Below are positions 30,115 to 41,084 of a DNA stretch of 64,000 nucleotides, piece by piece (positions within the stretch are counted from its first letter, which is position 1; every line of letters starts with the position of its first letter). The stretch is from Styela clava (taxonomy: Eukaryota > Chordata > Ascidiacea > Stolidobranchia > Styelidae): contig NC_135261.1 of NCBI RefSeq assembly GCF_964204865.1, positions 4,340,001 through 4,404,000 of the forward strand, read 5' to 3'. A program made the translations under genes and the position numbers. Under the pieces are notes generated by a model, which was not told the origin of the DNA, made no database searches, and was given only the letters and a program-made list of their open reading frames with translations.

Positions 30115-33100
30115 TTAGTGAGAATTTTGCTGCTGTTTCGTTTCTAATATAAGATTCAAACGAGGAATCAAAGAAGTTTCTGCTACACGTAGCTCTGAAG
30201 CGGTGTCCAGTCGATATCTTTGCTTCGTTTTGATTAAAACTAAGGATGAAAAAGCATCAGTAGCTGGTTGAAAATACGGACAACAGTTTGATTGCTCGAT
30301 CACTTAGCGATGGGTATTCGTTATAAAGAGATACCCAGAATTGTGCCAATGTTTACTTTTTAAATCTGGACTTTAAAGTAGAATCACAACATAGTTCAAG
30401 CAAACTTTCTTTTTCATCGGGTTTAAGGTTACATGTGTTCACATCTTTGTAAAACGGATTGTTGGTCTAAAGATTTCCTTGTCGTGAATCCTCATTCTGC
30501 GGGAAATAATGATCAAAACTGTTCCCCAATTCTTTCAAGTGTTGACTAACAATAACTCCTTATTGTTAACATCAACACTTGACATATATATAACCATTTA
30601 AAGTTAGGAACATGACTATATTTTCTTCGAGCACATAACTATTCCACATAGCCAGCTTCTTCTTGAATGCATCAGTCTTATTTCTTAGCACAAATATATT
30701 AGTGCAAGCGTTTTGTAGGGATGTATTGAGTTCATTCAAGCGACCGAATATATCAGCCAGATAAGCAAGCTTGAACAACCATGTTTCATCCGTCATGAAT
30801 TCTGCTAATGGGGAGCTAATTTCAATCAAAAAGAGTTCGGTTTCTCCTCGGAGATTAACCGCTTGAACCCGGCAAGCCGGTTTACCGGCTTGTTTGAGTA
30901 CGCTCTGTGCCCCGGCAAGCCGGTTTACCGGCTTGTTTTTCGTGTCGGCGGGAATCAACTTTATGATCTCGTATCTCAAGAACCACAATGAGTATTTAAA
31001 TAAATTTTATATTGCATGTAAGCTTGTTATTGGGACTAATTATATTGTGATGATCGGTGCTCTAATATACGATGTTTCAGTAAAATTGGCAATTTGAAAG
31101 TGCGTATGAAATTATTGTATGATAACAAATATTTAATATAAAGAATTTCGACTTCTTGCCTAAATAGCCACATATTCAATCGGCAATATATGTGGAGAAT
31201 TTGAATAGCTTTTTATATACGTATCCAAAACGATTTTACGATGAGCCATTCAAATTTTATGACCAAATATATTAGATTATCTGTAGATTTAACAGCGACG
31301 CTGCGTCAAATTGATGTTCTCATTGGAGAGAGGCAACGTCTCGTCACGCACAACTTTACGCATATTACGCAAATGCAACTAAACGTGACGATATCCGCAA
31401 TAACGTTACGTCGAGATGTTATTATTTAAATGTCCGAAGGAAGTAATTAATTAACCCGATGCTACGCATTCAAAATTCGCACTACAATTTGACTTTGACT
31501 GCCCGCTCAAGCCCCATTAAGTTGTGGTTACGTATACGCAATATGAACAAGATTGTGATTTTATTAGCGGATAACGGAACAATAAAGACCATGAAAAATG
31601 TATGTGCATAAAAGACTGCTTGCTAAAAATTTTAAATTGAATATTGCACTTCGTTGTGCCCGGAACAATGAAGAACATGAAAATATTAGGCAGACTAAAT
31701 CCAATATTACACTTTGTTGTGCCAGTTATACCAATGGTTGTTGGTTTCGTTACCTATACATTGGTACTCATTACAGTATTTGTACTTATATACTGTCCCG
31801 CATCGTTTCAGCAACGCTTTGTCTTTAGCAGCTGGATTGGTTTTTTGGCAATAATGTAAATTTTGCTGCATACGACGCATCTATTATTAGAACTGGCGTT
31901 TTGCGGTGGGGTATCTAGTTCTGGCGACGCATATGATCTTGTTGGAATAAGAGTTGCTCTTTCTGCAGTATTAGTGCTCTCAGATATTATTCCATCCACT
32001 TGCTTCGCCTAACATTCGTAAAATCAGATATTTTGATCTGCAGAGCAGGTAAGTACTTATTTGGGTTGATATTTGAACAAATACTCATGGGCGAATAAAA
32101 CATTTTCCACGTGAAATTTTATATGACGATATTAACTTCACTTCGCTATTACTGCACGCATTACTCGACGTCGGTACTTCAATCCATACAGGGTTAATAT
32201 CATATCGAAACTCGGCGACCGATGTTCCGCTGAGAACGTCGTCGTGAAAGTTATCTTGCGCATTTTGCCACGCAATACTTTTCGAACGTACTTATCAACA
32301 TCTTCATGACGGTAGTCACGTGATCGGCTTTTGCGTAGCTGCGTAATCAGTGCGTCATGGCCGCTTATCGATGTTGTTCACCCGACACAATGATACACAA
32401 TTAAATATTTAAATATAAAATTGGTTATATGGCAGCCACAATAGTAATTCGAATATCAACAAAAAGCTTATAAAAAAACTCTTTATGAACATCAAATATT
32501 GGCAGTATATTTTGTACCAAACTAACAAAATTTCAAGCCAAAACTCACATACATGCAGAAAAATGACTGTTAGATTAGGGTCAATTTTATTAATTTTGAC
32601 AAAATGTATTTCAAAATGGAAAATACATTCTGAATGCACGATAAAATTTCCTTTCGATTGAAATGTCTCACAACGTGCTACCTATAATTTGTAAAAAGTT
32701 ACAAGCGTGCCAAATAGCCAGTATTTAGACTTATTTTATTGTTCTACCAATACGGCGCCGCGAACCTTCAGGGTGAGCGAGTAACTTCGCTCAGAGCCGT
32801 CAGAGTTCAAAGAGTTAAACAGGCGTGTGAGAACTCGCCCTCTTGATAGCCATCTAACTTCGGCATGAAAAAAAAGGTGTTGATGCTGTGAATCCATACT
32901 ATTCAGAGGACGAGTTTTAATCGCATTAACAATTTTTACAGCGTTGTTCATTACGTTTTTCAACTCAGGAGAGGGTTTCTTTGAAGCCAAATGCTCTCGA
33001 TGGATGATGCAATGAGTATACAGCATTTTCTCATGCGCAACTTCTTTTATTTTTGTGACCATCTCAGAGCGACAGCCAGTCATGCTAGTAGCTCCATCCG

Positions 33101-34004
33101 TACATAGCCCGACGCATTTTCCCCAGTCTATCCCTTTTGCAGTTATGTATGCATCAAGAAATCTGAATATCTATGCTCCGGTGGTACGTCCTGGCAAGCT
33201 AATGGAATATAGGAGTTCTTCCTTAAAATCCGTGATTCCCTTATATCGCACAAAACAAAGGAGAATGGCACAATTACTCAGATCTGTGGATTCGTCGAGT
33301 TGGATCGAAAAACATGGTGACTTCTTTACCACCTCTACAGCCTGCTGCTCTATAGCTATTGCCATATCTTCGATTCTTCGCTGAACTGTGTTGTTTGAGA
33401 GTGGTAGGCCTATGCCTTTCAGTTTTTGAACTGCTTCAGCGCCCAAAATCTTCAGCTGCAGATAAGATGCACGCCTTTACCAACTTTTCTCCAATTGTGT
33501 ACGGTTTTCTTGTTTTAGCAATTTGAGGAGAAATTAGATATGATCCACGAAGAAGAGATTTTTCTGAAGTTTTCATATTTTTCAGTTGCTTCTTTTGGTT
33601 GTTCATGTCGATGAGAAGTCGTTCGAAAAACTTAACAGGCTTGCCCTTGAGATTGCCGTGCTTTGAGTGAAAGTGTCGAGCAAGTTTGGAAGGTTTCATA
33701 GCGTTATTGGAGAGAACTTGGTCACAAACTAAACACAAAGGCCGTGGTGATTGTTCACTGCCACGAGCTACAGTAAAAGCAAGTTCCATGTACTTTTCAT
33801 CGTATTGCCTTACAAACTCGAGCTTTTTTTCTTGCTTTCTCTTGTGACAGTCAACGTATCTTGACATGTCCTCTTCTTGGCTTGTTTAGCATTTGTATTA
33901 TTTGTACTCGCTTCATCTCCTTTCTGAGAATTATCTGATCCTGAAGAAGATCTATTCTCTTTGTCAAAAAACATCAAAATACTTCGTTGGTTAGCTGATT
34001 TCAT
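30115..34004 (-). pseudogene. hAT transposase pseudogene, frameshifted and interrupted
   Basis: Reading from the right: a Lys/Ser-rich N-terminus with an FFDKE motif (34004-33810); a BED-type zinc finger (CLVCDQVLSN... H...H, about 33740-33650) in another frame; the catalytic region around SIQLDESTDLSNCAILLCFV (~33310); a segment with CIIHREHLASKKP and HAEVRWLSRGRVLTRLF (~32990-32816); after the inserted element, LRGETELFLIEISSPLAEFM and AYLADIFGRLNELNTSLQ (30854-30650); and a C-terminal dimerisation piece ending with a stop at 30115. This resembles the hAT branch that gave rise to ZBED and GTF2IRD2-type domesticated genes. At least two frame changes plus the 1.96-kb insertion show that it is dead. 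Confidence 0.85.
30859..32814. mobile_element. TTAA-flanked piggyBac-like element inside the hAT transposase
   Basis: Bounded by TTAA at 30855-30858 and 32815-32818. The ends are imperfect inverted repeats (CCGCTTGAACCC and the complement CTCTTTGAACTC). If one TTAA is kept and the element removed, the transposase frame runs from VLTRLFN directly into LRGETE, so this is a clean insertion. Two copies of a 20-bp palindrome, CAAGCCGGTTTACCGGCTTG, lie at 30873-30892 and 30916-30935 near the left end. No piggyBac transposase is recognisable, so it is probably non-autonomous (1,956 bp). Confidence 0.8.
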
Positions 34005-34625
34005 ATTAATCTCTCTTCAGATGATCGACGCCTCCAACAAAATGAATTTGCATTACAAGGACAAGGTCGTCGGTAACTTGGCACCAGGCTCAAGATCCTG
34101 CTGTGCAACAACTGGAAAAGTTCTCTGCTGCCCATGCTTCTGTTGCGCGTTTCGTGACCACCTGTAGGGTCGCAAAAAGTTCATATCTTACTGGATGTCA
34201 AGGCGAAGCCGTGTTATGTTATACTGTTCTTGACTGTTTTTCTTTGGCTTCAGGTATGAACAAAGAAATATTCATAAACTTTTACTTGAATGGTTATATT
34301 TAGCAGCAAAAGCATACATAACAGAAAAACACACGCGCGCCGGTTTTTACGTTTCTGAATCTCGCGAGGGTCGACGAAGCACTCTCGCGATGGATCGCAA
34401 CCGGGAAAACGAAAACATGATTACTCCGCGCCAAGACGTAGCCAGGCGGCACTCATCAAACAGCAATATGACGACCGAAGAGATATTGCGTAATAAACGA
34501 ACGCAACTTTTCGGCTTCGGTAAAGCGATTGAGACCGCCAAAATGTAAGACAAAATGAGGAAATCTCTCGCGGACCGGCAAAAAAGCTTCGCGGACCGGC
34601 GGTTGGGAACCACTGCTGAGTAGAC

Positions 34626-35446
34626 TACTCATACAAGCGTCACAATGTCATAAAACGTGTTCCCATGATTAAAGATTAAACAACGTATTTTTTTTTAAAT
34701 ATGAGATTTCAAAAAATGATTTAGTAACAAATAAAAGTAATAGTCCTCTAGATAAAAATAGAAAATTTAACCACTGGAAATTTCAAAGCAATCGGTCCAA
34801 TAGTTGATGAGAAAAACGATTTTTTTCACAACAAGAAGAAGAAAATATCATTAAGAGCAACAACAATATGATAACAAAACGATTCATATATAAGTTTCGT
34901 GCCCAATAATATTTCATAGTAAGATCGCAATGAGCACAACTAAAACCTTTTATCGATACTATGATTATCTATTCGAGAATAACTCATATTATTATGTATT
35001 TATCTTCCGATGTTCTTCCAATGGTTGATAAAAGAGAAAGTTAAAGTACTTGTAACCGAACAAAATTACAGCCTTGCCCGACATTTTTTGCGTTGGCACC
35101 AAGCATTAGGCTTCAGTCAACGTATTTAATAACGTTTTATATATAAATAGATATTGAGATCTTTAATAATTTACAATTAATTGAATATTTAATAACACAT
35201 CATTAGCTGTATTACTATCAGTAGAGGTTGCGCGAGACCAAATCGCAATCCTTCCTCCATGTGGATCCGTATAATGCAAGGATGCTGTAGCAGGAATAAA
35301 ATTACCATAGCTTTAATTGTTAAGATAACATCAATAAATATAACGCATGGACTGACTTTATGTTTCAATATAATATCAGGGATGAGATTGATTAGCAAAA
35401 TGAGTGTATCGATTTCAGACGCTACCTAATTTAATGTGTATAAAAA
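34626..35446. repeat. Continuation of repeat flank
   Basis: Positions 34735-34860 carry the block AACCACTGGAAATTTCAAAG ... AATCGGTCCAATAG of the AACAAGAGAGC family. ATGCAAGGATGCTGTAGCAG at ~35275 is a fragment of the repeat at 3446-3565. No gene is seen. Confidence 0.45.
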
Positions 35447-35870
35447 CAAACAAGAGAGCAACGCTCAAATATATAAACACGTGGACTAGAGCGAAGCAGG
35501 GTTTACCTTTGACGTTACCGGTACCGTACCCTCAAAAAGTTCCGGGTTTTCAGTCGCAAGAATTTTCACAGTCAGCCGTCACGCTTGGCGGATTAAAAAC
35601 CGTGTTCCCATATTCAAAAATTATTACAGCGCAATTTTGGATGAAATATTAGATCTCATAAGATTCATAGAAAATTCAGGAATAAATGAAAGTAATAGCC
35701 TTCTGGCAAAAAAATCAATCTTGAACCACTGAAAATTCCAAAGCAATTGTTCCAGTATTCGAAGAGAAAAGCGATTTTTTAATGATAATGACGAAAGAAA
35801 ATGACAATAACAACAAAATTTTGAAACGATCGTTATGGCCACTAAACGTGTCCAATTACTGATTCATATT
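35447..35870. repeat. AACAAGAGAGC repeat copy
   Basis: ACAAGAGAGCAACGCTCAAA at the left, AAAGCAATTGTTCCAGTATT and AAACGATCGTTATGGCCACT towards the right, closing with AAACGTGTCCAATTA. Same order as 19623-19880 with about 165 bp of extra sequence. Confidence 0.55.
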
Positions 35871-36083
35871 TGCCGTTTGGTTCAGAAGTCAACTCGGGAG
35901 TTGAGTAATATCGTATTTTACGGATTATAAGACACATCCGTCTATAACGCGCACTTCCAATAAATTTCGTAGATTAGGGTTTTGTCCCTACATAAGGCTC
36001 AATGTGCTCTAGGACGCAACGGTTTTTAAAAGTATCGGACTACCGTACCGAGCGCATTAAAAAAACTCAGTGTTTTTATGGTT

Positions 36084-36795
36084 ACTGTATTTTATTGGAC
36101 ACGTTTAGTGGACATAGGATAGGATTTACATATTTATCCCGGGGGAGAGGAAAGCCGATAAGACGTCTTATCCATATGGCGAACCACGGCCTCTCGTCCG
36201 GTTACCATTCCAAGTCGGGTATGGGATTAGTTTTTACCGTATTGTTTGTTTTTCGGAAGCATGGACTTGGTGGTGGAGGAAGCCGTAACCGACCAGCGGT
36301 TACGTGAACCACCCAACGACGGCGAGGAGTCCAGCAATCCTCTCGCACATAACCATCCCTGCATGGGATTCGAACCTGCGAACCCACGCAGAGTAATTAG
36401 AGGTGCGGTGGCGAGCGTATTCCTAACGCTTAGCCCGTTGAGCCACACCGCCGCGCCCCGATCGTTTTGTTGTTCTTGTTGTTCTTTGACACTTTTTGGA
36501 CACCTAGTGGAAATAATAAAAAAACGCTTTTCTCTTTGATTACTGGACAAATTGCTTTGAAATTTTTAGTGGTTAAGGATGAAATTTTTCTTCAGAAGGC
36601 TATTACTTTTATTTATTCCAAATATTTCTGTTAGCTCGGTCAGATTTGTTTTTGTTTGCTATGACGTTTGTGTCCGACTGTACTGCTTCGCTTGGTGTGA
36701 ATATATTTGTAGAATGTGATCTGACGGTACGGTAAACCGTACTGTACTGCAAACAGACGTGTCCATATATTTGGGCGTAGCTCTCTTGTTTTATT
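36084..36795 (-). repeat. AACAAGAGAGC repeat copy with nested SINE
   Basis: Inverted relative to 19623. It begins TATTGGACACGTTTAGTGG and ends TAGCTCTCTTGTT. The SINE at 36117-36457 splits it between the GGACATA and CGATCGTTTT parts of the repeat. Confidence 0.6.
36117..36457 (-). repeat. tRNA-derived SINE, full-length
   Basis: On the minus strand the head is GGCGCGGCGGTGTGGCTCAA (A-box region), the B-box GGTTCGAATCCCATGCAGGG follows, then a body and the tail ending TTTACATATTTATCCCGGGG in plus orientation. It matches 62654-62932 closely, but its body is longer (341 versus 279 bp), containing an ACTAATCCCATACCCGACTT section that the other copy lacks. The internal polymerase III promoter boxes look intact. 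Confidence 0.85.
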
Positions 36796-36889
36796 CAATG
36801 AAAACATAAAACGGCGGTTTGTTTATAAAACAATAGTACCGGTACTGGTTTGAGTATGGGCTATAACTAAATCATGTCCATACCTTCAA

Positions 36890-37085
36890 GACTACGTGCG
36901 GGACCAGTTGAGGTTGCTTTTAACGCCAAAACAAGCGGACCAGCGATTACAGGAACCGTCCCACCACGGCGGCGAGGAATTCAGTGGAGGAAGCCGTATT
37001 TAATTATTCCCAACGAGATTCGAACCTACGCAGACTAATTAAAGGTGCGGTGATGACCTCAGTGCGATGAGCCACACCACCGAGT
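36890..37085 (-). repeat. Diverged SINE copy
   Basis: GGGATTCGAACC-like (GAGATTCGAACCTACGCAGA) and GAGCCACACCACCGAG mark the SINE head; the body is scrambled. It corresponds to the remnant at 23568-23635 in module 1. Confidence 0.55.
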
Positions 37086-37366
37086 TTTTTCCCCATAAAT
37101 ATTCAATAAAAAATGTACATAGCTTCTTGTGCTATCGACAATCGGTGATCTGACAGCTTACGCCCCAGGTCAGAACCACTGTTATAACTTTTTGATCCTA
37201 TACGTTGATGTAGATATTTTTCTATTTGATAAAATATCATGAACATGTGTTAAATATCAAATTATCTAGAATTTCCATCGCTCATCAAATTGCATGATTT
37301 GATTTATAATTTGACGTAGATCTAAGACATATATATTAACCATCAGATAATATTTTATTCTTTTTC

Positions 37367-37368
37367 AG
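37367..37368 (+). promoter_or_regulatory. Splice acceptor in the leader of 7-TM copy 2
   Basis: TCTTTTTCAG precedes AAGGCTAACACAGG, 46 bases before the ATG; conserved with copy 1. Confidence 0.5.
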
Positions 37369-37414
37369 AAGGCTAACACAGGTAGGCAATATCAAAAATA
37401 CCAAGAAGACGAAA

Positions 37415-38323
37415 ATGAATTCTACATCAAATAACTCGGGAACGGAACCCGAAGATTTGGTGCTGAAAAGCGGCAACTTCGCAATTTGGTCGCTGAGAAT
37501 TTCAATTTCGGCCGGATATTTAGTAGCTATGACCTACATTATGATAATGATGATTATTGAAATGTACGTGAACGGAGTTGGCATAGGCAGGAATGAAAGT
37601 ATTGGCAAACGTATTGGCGGATTGATAAAAGTAACACGATTAACTTTGGCCATTATTTGCAACCTTAAATTTCTGACTGGTTCGCTATTGAGAGTCTTAG
37701 TCGATGTTTATCATCCGGAATACTGCCATATCCACTTTAGATGGACCGTTTTCTCAAGCTGCCTTGCAGTTTTTATCAGCTATTTGACTGTATGGTTGCG
37801 ACATCGAGTAATCTATAACATTCCTGCGATCAAACATTTGACCAATTACATTACACGCATCGTGAGCATATTGGTGATCTTCCTAGCTGCGGCCATCCAA
37901 ATCGGCATTGGCTCGACCGTTATTCCTAGTTTCCGAACCGCAGTTACTCAATATGGATGCCTGGCGGTAGGATCAAAAATGCCGATGCAAATTCCGTGGC
38001 TGATATTCAGTGTTTCGTCAGTTGTAATGCAACTCATGATGTTGGGATTGTTCATTTATCCACTGCAGCGTCATCAGAGAAATATCGGTGGTGACGGAGT
38101 CGATGATTTGACTCCGATGCTTAAAAGGGCATTGTACACAACTGTGGTATGCTGTGCAAGTGATACTGCTACTTCTATTCTAGTTGTCATTATTGGAAAT
38201 TCCATTGCAAGTATAAGTATGGAGACTACATTATTTGTTAACTTAATGATGATTCTGGTTTGCTTTCCCGAGTGGAAAACAACACTCTTCCCTTGTATTA
38301 TTATGACATCTGAAATAAATTAA
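37415..38323 (+). CDS. Orphan seven-transmembrane receptor-like protein, copy 2
   Basis: Paralogue of 24212-25120, also 302 residues in one exon and roughly 89% identical by eye. The predicted seven segments, Cys104, Cys182 and Arg129 (WLRHR) are all kept. Differences are concentrated at 107-119 (top of TM3) and 160-181 (end of TM4 and second extracellular loop: IGIGSTVIPSFRTAVTQYG versus IGDGSIVIISYRIKVTQHG), while TM1, TM2 and the third cytoplasmic loop are nearly unchanged. Upstream sequence and leader acceptor are conserved. The stop codon overlaps the target duplication of a MITE (38326-38541). It is probably expressed and diverging in the outward-facing part; ligand unknown. Confidence 0.85.
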   Translation: MNSTSNNSGTEPEDLVLKSGNFAIWSLRISISAGYLVAMTYIMIMMIIEMYVNGVGIGRNESIGKRIGGLIKVTRLTLAIICNLKFLTGSLLRVLVDVYHPEYCHIHFRWTVFSSCLAVFISYLTVWLRHRVIYNIPAIKHLTNYITRIVSILVIFLAAAIQIGIGSTVIPSFRTAVTQYGCLAVGSKMPMQIPWLIFSVSSVVMQLMMLGLFIYPLQRHQRNIGGDGVDDLTPMLKRALYTTVVCCASDTATSILVVIIGNSIASISMETTLFVNLMMILVCFPEWKTTLFPCIIMTSEIN

Positions 38324-38325
38324 AT

Positions 38326-38541
38326 GGCGACCAGAAGTGTGTGCACCAATATGGAAGTAACTAATTTTGTTCGTCTACTTTACATCAAGTTGTGTAAAGG
38401 GACTGAAACCTATTGTCAGGGTGTATATTGAATTGACCGTCAACACAGACAGTCCCCAAACTCGTAATAGAACTAAAATAAGAAATATCGGAATAAAATT
38501 ATGCATTGACCCTAACCTGGTAAACACACTACGGGAGTACC
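38326..38541. mobile_element. 216-bp MITE at the stop codon of 7-TM copy 2
   Basis: Starts GGCGACCAGAAG and ends CTACGGGAGTACC. Exact 8-bp duplications AATTAAAT (38318-38325 and 38542-38549) span the gene's TAA. A deleted copy is present at the same spot in module 1. Confidence 0.9.
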
Positions 38542-38544
38542 AAT

Positions 38545-40490
38545 TAAATTGAGAAGTACACACGGAGATTAAGTAGAAATGTTTATCAGCTGACTGCCCT
38601 TTATTTACCGTTTTCTGAATTTTAACCCTTCTATGTATAGTATCTTACTATCTTATATATATTCAAGGGAAAGAAAGAACTTGAGTTTGTACTGACAGAA
38701 CGAGGCGCTTCTACTTTGAAATTACAGAATTCGAGGTTTCAGGAAGTAGACAACATGGCGACAGTGTGAATGAATATTAGCACAGTTTCGACTTCTTTCT
38801 ACCTGTATCAAAGTTAGACTTTTATCATAGGTGTCCTTCGCTGCTCAATAACCAAAATTGCCCTTTTCACAGTTTGAGGCCATTTTCAATTCTTTTTCTT
38901 AGTTTTTGTTTGCATCAAGTGTATTGTTATTTTGGTGAAAATGTGAAACTGACTGTAATAGACAACTTTCTAAAAAGTTTCTTAATTAATAAAAACAAAA
39001 TGAGTGCAAAATTTTTCATATTTACATCGTCAACCACCAGATTTGAAAAGTAAACGAATGAAAACAAGAAAACGACTTTATATAAATTTGTTTGCACAAG
39101 TGCAGTAGCAAACATCTCACGCTAATATGGTGGAAAGTTCGCACTTCATCACCGATATTCTAACAGAAACAAGATGAAATCATTTTAGCGCTATATTTCG
39201 GATTGTGTAAACGGCAACTTTGATTTTGGGAACTGCCAGAGCTCAGTACATTTTTATCAATAATTGGTATCGACGACGGAGTCGTATTTTCAAAATCCCT
39301 GGAGTCGAAAATTTAGAACTATAACAAGAACGTGGCAAGCCCAAAATTGGGAGGGGGGGCATTTTTTTTGTAATGTGAAGCAATACGACGATTACCCCAG
39401 CCTTTTCGATCATTTTATTTTGGTATTCTGACATAAAACAGAATAACACAAAAAATAAACGGAAAACAAAATGCAGAGATATCTGGAAGGTAAGGTAAGG
39501 TACGAAATCAGAAGAAAAAAAGTAATAATACAAGCATACAAAAAAAAGTGAACACGAATCGGGCAAAACTTTTGACTCAATTTAAAAAGAGAAACATACA
39601 TAATTGCTGAAGGGTTAAAAAAGTGTTGCACTTGAAATAAGCAGTAAAATTTGGGTATATAAGTTAAATGTAATAGACTCCTGAGCAGGGGCGTAGCCCT
39701 CACCCTCCCTGAAATGTAAAAAAATAGAAGCATCTTCTTGTATCATACATAGCAATTTTCGTAGCTTGAATCTTTTTAGACCTTTAAGACTCACGAAACA
39801 CACACGTTTTCCGGCGTTCGGTCGGACCCGCTAGTTGTTTTGATCTAACTTGGCAAATGAAAAATCCCCCCCCCTCCCAAATAATAATAGTTGAGAGATC
39901 GCCAGATTAGCGTCACATCTCATATATACAAATGAAGGGTCTGGGATTCCAGGTTTTATATAGCATAGTCAAGTCAAGTTTATCTTTCCAACCAGTTAAA
40001 GACAGAAAACATGCAAAAAATATAAGAAAAAAATTATATTTACATTACTGGGGAAAGGAAGCCGCGTGGAACCAAAACTGGTTATCGCGCAGCGACACTC
40101 AAGGTTCTAACTTCTCATTCGGCAGATTGGGGAGGAGAGTTTCGACTGATAAATTTTACTAATCAGCCAACCAATATATAATGATACATAAATCTAAGGA
40201 AGTAGAATTTTATGGGACAAATCGCTTGAAATACATGGTTGAAAAGCAGATGAAGTTTTGAATAGTGGAAATAAAAATTGGGTGACAGTATCTGTGAATA
40301 CAGAAAACAAACAAAGCAAGCCAATGTTAGAAGTGAATAGTGACTAGTAATGAACAGAAAGGGATTTGAACAGTGCGCTTGGAAAAGACACAAAATAGCT
40401 ATATAGATTGGAACTATTTACCAAAACAATATTGATAGCCAACATGGAGATGCAAAATTATTTGTTAATAGAGTGCTCCGAACAAGATCA
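38545..40490. other. Gene-free stretch
   Basis: No coding exon is supported. Positions 39690-39790 (GGGCGTAGCCCTCACCCTCC; TTTCGTAGCTTGAATC) are a relative of the repeats at 49245-49370 and 13215-13525. Poly-G/C runs at 39350 and 39868 are low complexity. Confidence 0.4.
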
Positions 40491-40494
40491 GATA

Positions 40495-40680
40495 AAAGCA
40501 CTCTTATCCTAAAGAATTTCTCCTCAGAATTACTTCGCTGTCGAAGTTATCCATCCTTTGAAAGTAGGCTACGCATTTTTATCTATCTAGGGTGGTTCAT
40601 TTGAATAAAGGATTATTGATAGTGACCTTGAAAACATCGGGTAATCTACGAACCGCTCGGGAATAGAACAAAATATTGCT
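40495..40680 (+). pseudogene. Relic of LRR-like gene intron 1
   Basis: CTTAAAGAATCTCTCCGCAG-type sequence of LRR copy 1 (21385-21570) reappears here as CCTAAAGAATTTCTCCTCAG, followed by matching AAGTTATCCA and AAGGATTATTG blocks. No exon of the LRR gene is recognisable nearby. It lies where a third module would follow 7-TM copy 2. Confidence 0.45.
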
Positions 40681-40734
40681 GACAAAGTGACGTACGAATG
40701 TGTGTGTAACTGTAAATGCCGGAAAATCGTTTTT

Positions 40735-40880
40735 AATCAAATGGCGAGCCATGACCTCTCGTCCGACTACCAGTCCATGTCGGGCATGGAATTAGTTAGT
40801 TAGGTATTTGTTTTCAGATGCATGGACTTGATGGTGTAAGAAGCCGTAACCGGCCAGCGGTTATTCAAGCACCTGCCATC
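40735..40880 (-). repeat. SINE fragment
   Basis: ATGGCGAGCCATGACCTCTC and CATGGACTTGATGGTG match the SINE body in minus orientation; head and tail are missing. Confidence 0.5.
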
Positions 40881-41084
40881 AAAAACTAACGGCAGCAGAT
40901 TTCAGCCTAGCCTAACTAGCGTTTTGTGAATCATCTATGATTCAGTGATTATAGCAGCTAAAGAAACATTGCCCGAGGAGATATTCAATGTGTAGTTAAA
41001 CTGTTATTACCCCGCCACTAATCTCATCTAAAAACTACGTAATCCAATCAAACATACCTACTTGAAAAACTAATAGAGGAAAAT

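Larger units (their letters stand above)
29745..34617 (-). mobile_element. hAT transposon relic, ~4.9 kb, ZBED-like
   Basis: Terminal inverted repeats CAGTGGTTCCCAACC (29745-29759) and GGTTGGGAACCACTG (34601-34615). CAGTAGAC (29737-29744) versus GAGTAGAC (34618-34625) is an 8-bp duplication with one change. Repeated CGGACCGG motifs lie just inside both ends. It carries a minus-strand transposase and a nested TTAA element. The flank (TATGCAATCTGTCACAGTAG) is part of the AACAAGAGAGC repeat, so the hAT landed inside another repeat. Confidence 0.9.

Noticed and set aside
31598..31859. piggyBac transposase in the TTAA element
   Set aside because: The two overlapping frames show only hydrophobic, low-complexity sequence and no DDD-type transposase motifs.
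36202..36550. Overlapping frames of ~100 codons on both strands
   Set aside because: They are translations of the SINE; the same peptides appear at 62647-63004 in the other SINE copy.
39243..39733. Two hydrophobic minus-strand frames of 107 codons
   Set aside because: Overlapping frames in T-rich sequence with no conserved features; typical of AT-rich intergenic DNA.
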